A stretch of 64,000 nt of DNA from Turbatrix aceti. Taxonomy: Eukaryota; Nematoda; Chromadorea; Rhabditida; Panagrolaimidae. Positions 10,701 to 21,072 of this stretch are shown piece after piece. The translations under genes were made by a program, and so were the position numbers. Location of the stretch: positions 4,402,001-4,466,000 of the forward strand of contig OZ017766.1 in assembly GCA_963969345.1 (NCBI GenBank), written 5' to 3'. The notes under the pieces were generated by a model. It had not been told where the DNA came from. It did not search any database and saw nothing but the letters and a program-made list of their open reading frames with translations. Position 1 is the stretch's first letter. Each line of letters starts with the position of its first letter.

Positions 10701-13700
10701 GTTTTAACTTGATCTTCAAAGATCGGGCGCAGAAGGTCCAAAATCCTCTGTTTGCGCTGCGCATTTCAAAGATTTTGGACCAGCGCCCTTTTCCCTCAAA
10801 AACCCCAAATTCTGATTCCCGCGCCAATTTTACGAGGTGCGTAAACACCCCCTTTCGCCCATTGTCACCGGGCAATCGATTGATTGGCTGTTCGTTTTCC
10901 ATCCACCTTCAAGCGGCGCTTGCCCGTGGCCACGGCAAAGCCACCTCTGCACGCGGTCGCTTCAAAGCCCACCTTTTACTTATTTTTTGAGATTTGCCTG
11001 GCCGTGTACTAGTTAGTTAACTAGTCCTGCATTGTGCATTTGTTGCCACTTGATTTATCGCCCCGTGTCGTCTGCGCTTCGTGATTTGCTTCGTCATGCC
11101 TATAGAGCCATGAGCTGTAGGCATGACGACCTTCGAACAAGCGCCGTGTAGGGTATAATATTCAGTGGATGCGAAAGAGCGCTTCCGGTCGAGATGCCCT
11201 TGTTTTGACGGCAGATTGCAAAGACAAAAACGCGCCGCCCAGCATTTTTGCTGCCGGGCCGGGCAAGAACATGTGCACATATCCTTCATTCCATTCATCG
11301 CTCGTCATCATCTATCTATCAATATACGAGTCAAGAGGCCTCCCTCCATCTTCTGCATTACCTGCCGACAAACGAGTAATTTTGACTCATACTACTCATT
11401 TTTCGGCGCCTTTCCATTCAGTCCCCCGGCCTGCTCAGATCCTTGTAACTCTGTTTTTTTTTAAAGGAATCTAAAAATACACGATATTTCGTGTTGCACT
11501 GCTCCGTTCAAAAAAAAAACACGTGCATTCCTCTGGCATTCCTAAACCGCCGATATCAGGTGTCAGAGCCCCCGTTTTCGTGTTCTCGTGTCCCTAGGCC
11601 ACAGCTGATCTCCTCTTTCAGCGGAATGGCGACGTTATCCATGCCAGAACAGTCCGCGCCGCTGCCACCGCCGCCCTTGGCAGTTTTTGCAGTTGCGCCG
11701 GATCCGGCGCTAGCCGATCCGCCCAAGCCTCCGCGGAAGGCAGATCCGGCAGCCAGCGGCATCCCCAACGGCGGAGATGCCGTGCTCCGTCCCCCTCTCG
11801 TGCCCCAGTTCAGCACCGAGAGCCACCACAGCACGAGCACAGCTGCGAGTCGTCGTCGACGGATAGCCCGGATCGCGACGCCGGAGAATGGACCGACGGT
11901 TCTCGGGGTGGCCAGCGACGGACGAAAGCCCTTCGGACCCGATAAAAAGTTTCAGCTGCACAGGCTGAGACGACTCTCCAAGGCATACGACCTGCCATCC
12001 CGTGAGTTTCTTCGGTCTAGACAAAAAAGTGGAAGACGAGTGCTTTTGTTGTTGTTCTGCCCGCACTTTGGCAAAAAACCGCCTACCACCCTTTGCTTTC
12101 GTTCTGATCCACCAAAAGCATTAATCACCGATGACACCCTGGTATCAACAGCGCCTGGACTTGTGTTCCCTCCGCTGCTGGCAAACGCGCGCAAAAAAAG
12201 ATTATATACGTTCGCTCTGCTGATGAGATCAAAAATAACAACCTGCGTTCGAAACCGAGTCCCCAAAAAAAGGAGTATCGATCTAAATACAAGGTGACAC
12301 TCTCGTCACGTCACGATCGGTGATTGACCCTCAGTTGAAAGCTCATAGACAATGCCAGCAGCGTCAACCACAGATTTGACGACAATTGTTTTGCTGTCGC
12401 TATTTCGACGTACCAATTGAAGCCTCGGCCGGCGTGCACTCTGTCATGTTGTTACCTCCCTCACAAACATCCCATTTATCCTTTCGATCGTGTCTTAATT
12501 GCGTCGTTACCTGGAATTTTTGTTCACCGACATCCAGAGTGATAAGCTACGTCGTATACTATATAGGATAGCTCATGTCCGGGCGGCATACATGGCAATA
12601 GTCGTATAAATCACCTGGATCGTCTAGTCTCATCCAAATCATGCCGCATCATCCCGCAGGTATGAGGGCCCGAAACGCCCGTAACACCCTAACATCCACA
12701 TTTCGGCGCACTACCTCGCGATACGGACGTAAGTTGTTTGTCCATTCTCTTGCTTCCTGCCTCTTCGGTCTTGTCAGACAGAGTCAATTAGTGGGGCTTG
12801 TTTCCCGGCTCGCTAACAAGTCTCAGCCTAATTACCTTCTTGTCCTTTCCTACCTACCTACCTGCCTGCCAGACAGTTTGGTTTATCTCTCTGTCGATCG
12901 ATCGATGGTTGCTGATTGAAGCCGTTTTTCTTTCTCTGCCATGCAGCGCGAAGACACCATGTCTCATCTCGCGCTGCCTCCTCCGAGGCAGCACAAGCGC
13001 AGCACGTCCAGCTTCGCCAGCAGCCACTTCTTCGGTCTTGTCAGACAGAGTCAATTAGTGGGGCTTGTTTCCCGGCTCGCTAACAAGTCTCAGCCTAATT
13101 ACCTTCTTGTCCTTTCCTACCTACCTACCTGCCTGCCAGACAGTTTGGTTTATCTCTCTGTCGATCGATCGATGGTTGCTGATTGAAGCCGTTTTTCTTT
13201 CTCTGCCATGCAGCGCGAAGACACCATGTCTCATCTCGCGCTGCCTCCTCCGAGGCAGCACAAGCGCAGCACGTCCAGCTTCGCCAGCAGCCACTCCACC
13301 CGCCTCCACCCCCACCACCATCCCTCAGTCTCATCCACAAAATCTATCAGAATACAGATTCCAAAGCCCCCGAGGCACCAATACCAGATCTTTGCAGGCC
13401 TGCCTCGCATGTCCGGTCACCTCGACTACAACATGCTGTTCCGGCGCTTTACGCGCCAGTCCACATTCCACGGCATCAGCCATGCCGGCCTCGCCCATAC
13501 CCGTGGCTGGCGCTGGTTCTGGTTCTGCGCCTTCTTCGTCTGCCTCTTTTGCCTCATCATCCAGATCATCCTTCTCCTCAAAAAATACTACACATATGCC
13601 AAAACGGTCGATCTTGATGTGAGTTGCACCTATCCCCGGTCCTCATCCGGCACCTCTTTCACCTGTCACCTTTCAGCTTAAATTTGAAAACGCGCCGTTT

Positions 13701-16700
13701 CCCTCCGTTACAATCTGCAATCTCAATCCGTACAAGGCGAGCGCGATCAGCAGGGATGCAAATACGAGAGCCACTATAGAAGCCTTCCAGAACATCATGC
13801 ACGGCGGCGGCCTGACAGACGGTGTCGCCGCCGCCCTCGCATCACACGCCGTCGCAAATGCAGGTATGTACGTCAAGCAAATAAAAAGCCGACAAATTGC
13901 TCGTGAAAATACTCAAAAGTCGACCGAGCGCTCATTTGAGAGTATCATAAAGTTACACCTTGTCTAAGTAGGCCATAAAACGGATTTCGACGTTGATCGT
14001 CATCTTTGGAGCCCGGAGAGGCACATGATGTACAAATTTGTTCCAAAATAACTTTTCAAAACCCATCAAAATAGTTTTTCATAATTGCGTTCCTTTGAAC
14101 TCCATTTGATTATCATTTTCGATTTCATCGTTTTTGCAAGCTAAAAATAAGTGTTTTTCATACATTTTTTGCCCTCATCGCCTTCACCGAATTGCAGGCC
14201 GTTCCAAGCGGCAACTCGCAAATGAGTCCAAACAACGCCGCTACCACCAGGTGTACGCACAGTGTTACTGCGAAATCAATCGATTGAGCGGTGAACGAAA
14301 AAAAGGCAGTTGTTTTGCGGTGCACAAAAACAAGTTGTCACTCAGCTTCGCCGACGGCGCCCTGGGCAGGGTGGCGCCTACCAAGTGCCTCTGCCAGCTG
14401 GATTCCGTCTCCAAGAGCCTATGGCCCTGCTTTCCATGTAAGACCTAACACCTGACATCACCTGGGCACGTCTAACGCATCGGGGATCTTACAGACAACA
14501 CGTGGAAGGAGAGGATGTGCAGAGAGTGCCGCGCGGAACTCGGCCACTGCCCTATGAGGTTCTACAACGGGTCTCAGAGTCAGCCGGGCGTCCAGTCGGA
14601 GATGGACGTCTGTCTGTGCCACGGAGAGTACAATCACTGCATTTCGAATAACGAGAACGGCGAAATACCTGAGATCAGCCCAGGTGACGACATTGAGGAC
14701 CTCAACGTCGTCAACACTTTTCTCTACAACGCGTCGCCTACGAAGGGCACTACAACGACGACAACGACTCAGGCACCGGAGCTCAGGGATGCGCTAGGAT
14801 TCACGGTTGGTGCCCGAGAGGAGTGCCAGACAGACACTAAAGCCAGACTTGCAGGAGCTCAAAGACGAGATCGCCATCAGCACACAGGCCAAGCAGAACA
14901 TGATGTTCGCGGTCGGCGAGAAGCCCCTCGAAGAGCGTGTTACCTTCTCCCAGACCAAAGACGAGCTCATCTACAAGTGCTCCTTCAACCAGCACGACTG
15001 CGATATCACGAGAGACTTTAAGCTCCACTACGACCAAACCTACGGCAATTGCTACACCTTCAACTGGAATCGCACGGAAGCTGTCACTGCGCACCGGGCG
15101 GGCGCTAATTACGGTAAGTGCCGTTTGCGAACGAATGGACAATGACCCAGAGTGCGTATACATATTTAAGGATTGCGGGTGCTGTTGTACGCGAACGTCA
15201 GCGAGTACCTGCCGACGTCAGAAGCCGTCGGATTCCGGATAACGATCCACGACAAATGGATCGTTCCCTTCCCGGATGCTTTCGGGTACTCCGCGCCGAC
15301 CGGATTTCTGAGCTCGTTCGGAGTCCGCATGGTGAGCCCATCGGATGCCAGATCGTCCCTAACCAGATTGATTTCCTTCCCTTTGCAGAAGCAGTTCAAC
15401 CGCATCTCCCCGCCCCACGGTCACTGCCTGGACGGCGGAGAAGACAACCCCGACTACGCCTACAAGGGCTTCAACTACTCGGTCGAGGCGTGTCACCGAT
15501 CGTGCACGCAGAGAGAAGTCATCCGTCGCTGCGGCTGCGCGGATCCCATGTACCCCATCGCAGACGATGAATCCAAGCCCTGCACCGTGGCGGACCCGGT
15601 CGCGAGAAACTGCATCAAGGACACCAACGAGCAGCTGGGTCGCCTCATCGCGGAGGGCAGTATTCCAAATTGCACGTGCCACCAGCCGTGCCGGGAGATC
15701 GGCTACGAGGTGAGCTTCTCCGCGGCCCGTTGGCCCTCCGGCACAGCCCGGCTCATGGAATGCGAGCTCACGGACGACCTCTGCATGGAGAAGTACCGCA
15801 AGAACGCGGCCATGGTGCAGGTGTTCTACGAAGAACTCAACTACGAAACGCTCACTGAGACTCCTGCCTACACGTTTTCGAGTCTTCTCGCCGATCTCGG
15901 TGGTGTCACCGGCCTCTGGATCGGGGCGTCTGTCGTCAGTACACTCGAAATTGTCGTTCTTATTTTCTACTGCTGCGACGCATACGTGACCAACAAGAAA
16001 ATCGCTGCGTGAGTACCCAAAAGGCCAAAAAATGATCGTAATCCGCTTTCAGAGAAGCCACGCTGCCCGCGGCACTGAAGCGCTCGGTCAGTTCATCGCT
16101 GGCAGGCCGGACGAGGCGCAAGATCTCCTCCTCGCAGTCGCGTCACTCCGCCCTAGACGAAGTAGAGGTTGCAAAGGCTTCGCTGCCGCAGATCATCGAC
16201 GAGAGCGAGTCCGACAGCGAAGTGGAGCGCCTCTCGCAGCAGTCGGCCACCTACCTGCCTCCGGGCGCGGAGTTGCCCTGCATATGCCTCTACGACAGCG
16301 ACGGACGCCTCGCCAAGATGAAAGCCTTGTGCCCGGAGCACGGGTAAGCGCAGACCCCGTTTTTCCCTCTAAGAAGTGCCCAACTACCATTGTTGTATTT
16401 TTTCAGATTCATGGTGCGCCGCGGGACAGGCTACAGCGTGAGCGAGGACGACGACGACGACTCGCCCCTCGGCGTCGAAGGCGACTGGGAGCCATAGCAT
16501 CGTGGCAAATCTCAACCATCTCTGGCTGTCTGTACATTTTTTACGGGTTTATAAAGCAGCTTCGGTGGCCGGCCTATGGGCGTAACTATGGCGCTGTGCT
16601 GCCGGATGCGTTCAATAAAATTAAACAAAAAAATCTAGCGTCCTTCCCCGGCCGCGGCCCCAAAAAAAAAACCAACCTCGCCGAGATAGGCGTTGAACAT

Positions 16701-17941
16701 GGACTCGCCGAGGGCGTAGCTAGGCAACAGGTGCAACCCGTCCGACTTGAGCAGGTACAGGTTGACAATGACACCGGCAAAGTCATACATCCAGAGCAAT
16801 TCGTCGGTGGCGGCATCGACCGTGATGATCTTGCCCTCGTTTGGGAGGGTGAAGTGGTAGTAGGGGTACTCTGCCTCTGCTGAAAAAAAAAGTTGAACAC
16901 ACCCATGAAATCACACAGTCAGAGGAAATTTTGGAAGTTCATGCAGGTAAACGCCTTCAAAAGTGCCGAAAATTGTATTTAAAAAAGGTTTCCGCATTTT
17001 TCAAGATGATGACCCAATATTTTTATATTTTTGGATTCTCCATCAAAAATTACATCGATCAATATGTACCCCGACTTTCAAAATGCGGCAGTAAATGTGC
17101 CAAAAATGACACGCAGATAAATTTTACGGCAATTTTTTCACAAAACAACTTTTTGCCAAAATTACATGAAAAATTTCCAAAATATGAAGAGTCAGTGCAC
17201 ATTTCTTGTTAACAGAAAACTCACGCGGCAACAGGTAGCTGGAGTAGTCGGTGAACGTGCCATTCCAGTTCCGATTGGGATTCTTGGTATCGAGCATGGA
17301 AAGTTGGTACTCTGTGCGACCGATGAAGACATTCTTGGGATGACCGACGGGACAGTACGAATTCGAAGGCGGTGGCGGCAAAGTGTCAGTGCGCGTGCCG
17401 GTTTCTGGATTGATTGAAATCCAGATGTCCTTCTTAGAGCCCGCGAAGAGGATGCCATCCGTCGACCGACTCGGAGAAGCCTTCACGAGCTGGGGAATCG
17501 TGTACGGCATCCGGAGAAGACGACTGTTGTCCAGCGAGTAGAGTTCCCCGTCCCGCGGGTTTGGAATAAATGTGAAGCCGTTGACAGCGTCGTGGGGAGA
17601 GTTGATCAATGGCACTTCTTTGAAGCGCCATTTCAACTCGCCCGTCGTCGCGTCGACGGCCATGAGGAAGCCATCGAGGGTCGAAATCAAAATCAAGCCA
17701 TCGTACGAGGTTTGGTAAGGCGATTTGGCCTGAAAATCAAAAAATCAGCGGAATTCGAAGAGTTTTGCCATTCCAGCCGAGTCGTTTTTTTTTATAAAAT
17801 CGATCCAGGACCCGACCCGACTCGGCCGGCGGCCCGATGACTGGTCCCAAAGTAACTCACAACAGGATCAGCATAGGTGCCATTCGCAAAAACAGTGATG
17901 ATGGCGCTAACGACAAAAGCAAGCACAGCGACGACTTTCAT
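7704..17941 (-). CDS. ire-1: IRE1, ER stress sensor kinase/endoribonuclease
   Basis: Eight exons: 17941-17861, 17729-17225, 16879-16677, 10386-9401, 9320-8710, 8643-8507, 8400-8116 and 8072-7704, giving 1058 residues. IRE1 senses unfolded protein in the ER lumen and then cleaves xbp-1 mRNA in the cytosol. Residues 1-20 or so are a signal peptide. The luminal domain reads LISTLDGFLMAVDATTGEL, NSPHDAVNGFTFIP, YTIPQLVKASPSRSTDGIL, FIGRTEYQLSMLDT and SSLYVDETPYGIYA. One TM segment is near 493-509 (SIFFIAFFIVTIYTF). The kinase has GQGCEGTVVYR, AAVKR, HRDVKPQNILL (about 689), SDFGLSKK (about 715) and IAPE. The KEN RNase starts at DVSDRIEKE (about 842) and includes RNKKHHYRELP (about 904). The tail after the RNase is long and ends with a basic KKRKKRKK patch. 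Intron 3 (6.3 kb) splits the luminal domain and contains a complete DEG/ENaC gene on the other strand. Confidence 0.95.
10725..10788. other. 64-nt imperfect hairpin
   Basis: An inverted repeat: GGGCGC then GGTCCAAAATC on the left (10725-10745), GATTTTGGACC then GCGCCC on the right (10771-10788), with short mismatches and a 25-nt loop. Its size is near that of a microRNA precursor, but no conservation or expression can be shown here. Confidence 0.4.
11626..12001 (+). other. possible alternative 5' coding exon of the DEG/ENaC gene (A)
   Basis: An open stretch from ATG 11626 (just after a TTTCAG) to a GTGAGT donor after 12001, ending in phase 1. It encodes a Pro/Ala-rich N-terminus with a basic end (HRLRRLSKAYDLPS). 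Its phase fits the acceptor TTTGCAG before 13398, which would give a channel of 918 residues that bypasses the ATG at 13226. This is inference from phase and splice signals only. Confidence 0.4.
12641..12728 (+). other. possible alternative 5' coding exon of the DEG/ENaC gene (B)
   Basis: Starts with ATG 12641, ends at a GTAAGT donor after 12728, and is phase 1. It encodes 29 basic residues (RNTLTSTFRRTTSRYG). Like exon A it fits the acceptor before 13398 and would give an 822-residue channel. It does not fit in frame to the strong acceptor before the CGCGAAG exon, so in that splice form it would be 5' UTR. Confidence 0.4.
12762..13295 (+). repeat. 267-bp perfect-looking tandem duplication
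   Basis: Copy 1 is 12762-13028 and copy 2 is 13029-13295, with period 267 and no difference seen by eye. The unit carries an intron end (polypyrimidine tract plus CCATGCAG) and the start of an exon with the ATG used in the channel model. Only copy 2 runs on in frame into the channel; in copy 1 the same frame ends at 13186. The duplication is recent, or an assembly error. Confidence 0.85.
13226..16497 (+). CDS. DEG/ENaC (degenerin/ASIC-type) sodium channel subunit
   Basis: Nine exons: 13226-13618, 13677-13863, 14198-14437, 14495-14805, 14855-15113, 15171-15331, 15389-16008, 16053-16343 and 16407-16497, giving 850 residues. It is a trimeric amiloride-type cation channel subunit of the plasma membrane. 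The N-terminus has RQSTFHGISHAGLA (the HG gating motif), then TM1 at about 93-118 (FWFCAFFVCLFCLIIQIILL). The extracellular domain begins FPSVTICNLNP and has YGNCYTFN, Cys-rich stretches and FSAARWPSG. TM2 with the selectivity filter is GLWIGASVVSTLEIVVLIFY at about 690-710. A long acidic cytosolic tail follows. One intron is only 49 nt. The gene lies wholly inside ire-1 intron 3 on the opposite strand. The 5' end is uncertain: ATG 13226 is the conservative choice, and two other 5' exons are possible (11626-12001 and 12641-12728). An AATAAA at about 16614 probably ends the transcript before ire-1 exon 3. Confidence 0.92.
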
Positions 17942-18662
17942 TTCCTCTATCGAGCCGATCTGTTCCTCTTCATGTCTTTGCTTTCGTGCTGCCGGCTGCT
18001 GAATTCAAGCAACGGTTTCGCCAGCGCTCAGAGCCGCAAACAAAATCGATGGAATAATAACAATGACTGAATTGCCCGTATTCGCTTGCCTTGAGGCCGG
18101 TGGTGACAGCAGCAGCGATGCAACAACCGCAGAAATGTTCGAGAAGGGGAGTCGTCGGCTGTGGCTGTGCGCAGGCTGAAATCGATGTCTTTCAGATGGC
18201 TGCCAAATACAGTATCACACTGGCTGCTACAATATTCGCGAGGCACGCCAAAGGGGCCGTCTGTATCGTATACACGTAAGAAGGTAGCGCCGCGAAGAGG
18301 ACCACGGAGAGTGCTGACGTGCGATAACGCTGCTATGCTGAATCGCGTAACGCTGTCCGAAGCGCCGGACGCATGCGCACCGGACTGCAGCCTGCGCGCA
18401 GTTGCACTCGGGTATCCTTTGCATTTCTTTCTTCTTCCACCTTTCCACCTTTGCAGGCAGTGCACAGGACAATTGTTTGCGATTGCAGAATTTCTTCATG
18501 ATCCCGCGAGAAGGGGAAACCCTGCAGAATTTTTTGCATGCATTCTTTTGTATTTGAGCAATAACATACATTTTATGCACCATAAAATAAAATTTATTCA
18601 GCACAAAGAAAAAAGAGAAAAAAAAATATTTTTCACACAACAAGGGACAAAGAAAGAAAGGG
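17942..18662. other. ire-1 upstream region
   Basis: These 721 bp lie between the ire-1 start and the 3' end of the orphan membrane-protein gene, both on the minus strand. The stretch should hold the ire-1 promoter and the neighbour's 3' UTR. No gene and no clear named regulatory motif is seen. Confidence 0.5.
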
Positions 18663-19568
18663 TCATTCCGTTCCCTTGGGCACAAGCATGACCTGAACAA
18701 GCCGCATCTCCTCCTTGTTCGCTTGCTGGGTGCGCTTCATCTGAAGGAGGACAACCCCGGTGGCAGTGATGATGATGAGTATCACAACGATGCCAACGAT
18801 GATGATGCCAGTGATGATAGATGCGGTGCGATCGACAAAGTCTCCAGCGTGCTGGTCAAACTTGAACGCCGTAGACGGCAGCCGGACGCCAAACTGGATG
18901 ACCTCCATCGCGCTGATTATGTTGTTGTCCGAACACGCTATTCCGTCGTCTTTCATGTCACCGCAGCCGAAGAGGTAATCCGAGCGCGCCGTGTGCAGGT
19001 AGCCACGCATGACTTTCCGGATCGACGTGAAGTTGATTTGGACGACGTTGCTTTGTCTGGAGAACTCCTTGCACGGCGGAAACTCATACTGATAGTCTTG
19101 CAACGCCAGCACCGCTGGCATGTAGACTTTTTCGATTGTCGCGTTGGTAAACTGAAAAAATCAGAGAGAATCAAATCAGACTTTTGTTCAAACAAAGACG
19201 CGCACCCTCTCACAGAGCATCTCTATCGACGGCATGTTAGACATGTTGTAGAGCTTGATGCGGTGGTGGGTGTCGATAGTGCACGCGAGCTGGTTCAAGA
19301 AGCTCATGATGTTGCCGTTAAGCCCGCTCTTCCAGATGAAAACGTTGAAGTCGCGCTTCAGCTTGTTCAGAACCTTTGGCCCCCCTGGCTCGCACTGAAC
19401 AGTCATGGAATTATTCCAATCCATCGGAGGGATAGCCGGCGGCGCTGTTGTTTCGTTGACATATGCCGCTCCCTTCGTCGTCGATTTCCCCTTGTCATCA
19501 CCGCTATTGAGTTCAACAAGCAAGAAGCATACGAAGACGATGATCGTGACCGCTTTCTGGAGGCGCAT
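18663..19568 (-). CDS. orphan secreted/type I membrane protein
   Basis: Two exons: 19568-19206 and 19151-18663, giving 283 residues. The N-terminus (MRLQKAVTIIVFVCFLLVEL) is a signal peptide. The ectodomain of about 190 residues has several Cys (CEPGG, QLACTID, IEMLCERF, FPPCKEF, YLFGCGD, GIACSD) and N-glycosylation sequons (NET, NNS, NMS, NAT, NFT). One strongly hydrophobic segment near the C-terminus (IITGIIIVGIVVILIIIT) is followed by about 30 cytosolic residues (KRTQQANKEEMRLVQ...). I do not recognise the family. The layout suits a small cell-surface receptor or adhesion protein. Function is unknown. Confidence 0.7.
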
Positions 19569-21072
19569 CGTTTTTTTATGTACTGCTGGCTCGAAAAACT
19601 TGCATCAAATAGTTTGCTTCCTTATGCTGATCTCGGTTTTGTGCTCGAACCAAATTGTCAAAATTTCCATAGCCAAAGTATTTAGCTTGCCTGATCTGTT
19701 TTTAGTATTATACAATCGCAATTGCAGATCCCTGCTTTTCCAGTCAAGGCCAACACGGCACGGATCGTAAAATAAAAATTAGTCGTCTCCGACCCCGAAA
19801 GCTTTGGTTCGCAAAAGTGCTTGTGTCTGGGATTTCCTGTGCCATTGCGCTGCACTCGCCATTCCCAAGCGATCGTCAAGTCCGTCAAGTGGCGCCTGCG
19901 AGGCTTGTTTGATCGACTCAACTCGGCGCGTCCGTCGTAAAGCAAGTGTGCCGCTTGTCAGGTTCAAACAATCGCTGTGGCCGTCAATTCGCATTTCGAT
20001 CGTATCTGTGTCGCGCTAAACGCAGCGTACAGCACAGCACACGGCATTCGTCTCATGTCAGCGGTGACGGCGCCGGCGTCGTTTGTCCAGGTGACCTGCG
20101 CGACTCGATGACGACGACGTCAGATCGTGCAGTTAGATCAGCCGGCCGGCCGGCCGCCAGTTTCAATGGCTTTTTCTACGCTGCGCGGCGCCCGCTTTTC
20201 TCCGTCAAAGGTCATCTGTTGTGCGCGCCGTCGTCGTCGTCAATACAACAAGTGTATTTGTATTATTAAATCATATTTATGCAACATTTCTTCGACGAAA
20301 AATATCGTCTTCATCAACCAACAAAAAACAGCCAAACAAAAACACAAAAATAGGGTGATAGAACGCGAAAAGGTGGCAGAAAAGCTCCTACGGAAACAAT
20401 CACACCAAAGACCTAACAACTACCAAAAATAAAAAAAGAAAGAAGGAAAAAATAGATTTTAGAAAAAAACTGCGTGAGCAAACCGAAATAGATTTCGAAA
20501 TTCAAATTTTTTGCACGGGGAGGATGTATAAAAGTTGAGCGTTCCGGGGAAGCGATACGTAACGGGAATGTTCTCAAGCAGCAGCGTGTTGTTGGTTGAC
20601 TTGTGCCAACCCGTCGAAAGGATTGCGTACAGATCGCAACAGAAAAAAAAAATCAAAAGCAACGTGGTTACCGCGCATAGTGCATGTATGTAGGGTGGTC
20701 GAACCGCGAACACGGATAATCTATGAAGTGCATGGAACGCGTGTCCTGTGTTTCGAACAAATACGACGACCTCGGGCAGGGGATAGATGGATGGATGCAT
20801 GTGCAGGGAGAAAAAAAAAAGAAATTCAACAACAAGATACAGGTGTGGTACAGGCTGCCTGCCCTTCCTCTTCTTCTTCTTCTTCTTCCGCCTCCGCAGC
20901 GTTGCCGGAACCACCGGCGACGACGTAGACGTGGATGAATGGGAGAAGAATAGCAGAGATTAACGCGGACCTGCAATTAGGGCACTCTTTGATCATTTGC
21001 ATACGATGAGAGAGAGAAAGAGCCGGATTACGGCGCATCACTCACCTAGAGGATGGAGGGAGGACCGCTCAA
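19569..21072. other. intergenic with simple repeats
   Basis: This 1.5-kb stretch contains a short CCGG/GGCC-rich tract near 20140-20157 and a CTT microsatellite at about 20868-20888. Short open frames, for example one with CPNC near 20970 (-), are not supported as exons. No gene is called. Confidence 0.5.

Larger units (their letters stand above)
10387..16676 (-). other. ire-1: ire-1 intron 3, host of a nested gene
   Basis: The donor (GTTGGT, just below 16677) and the acceptor (TTTCAG, just above 10386) join two phase-0 exons that together rebuild the IRE1 luminal domain (residues 263 and 264). The nested channel coding region ends at 16497, only 180 bp from the next ire-1 exon. The stretch 10389-11625 holds no gene except a hairpin (10725-10788). 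Confidence 0.85.

Noticed and set aside
12798..13058. 86-codon frame repeated at 13065-13622 with an identical start
   Set aside because: Produced by the 267-bp tandem duplication reading intron sequence; not two paralogous genes.
10387..16676. Two separate genes, one IRE1 luminal-like and one kinase/RNase
   Set aside because: The luminal half lacks a stop and ends at a donor, and the kinase half begins at an acceptor in the middle of the luminal domain with matching phase 0, so one split gene explains both.
18723..19685. 320-codon plus-strand open frame
   Set aside because: Antisense to the orphan type I membrane protein, which has a signal peptide, a TM segment and a correct intron.
20668..20976. 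Arg-rich minus-strand frames around a CTT microsatellite
   Set aside because: Composition reflects the microsatellite; no splice chain or family.
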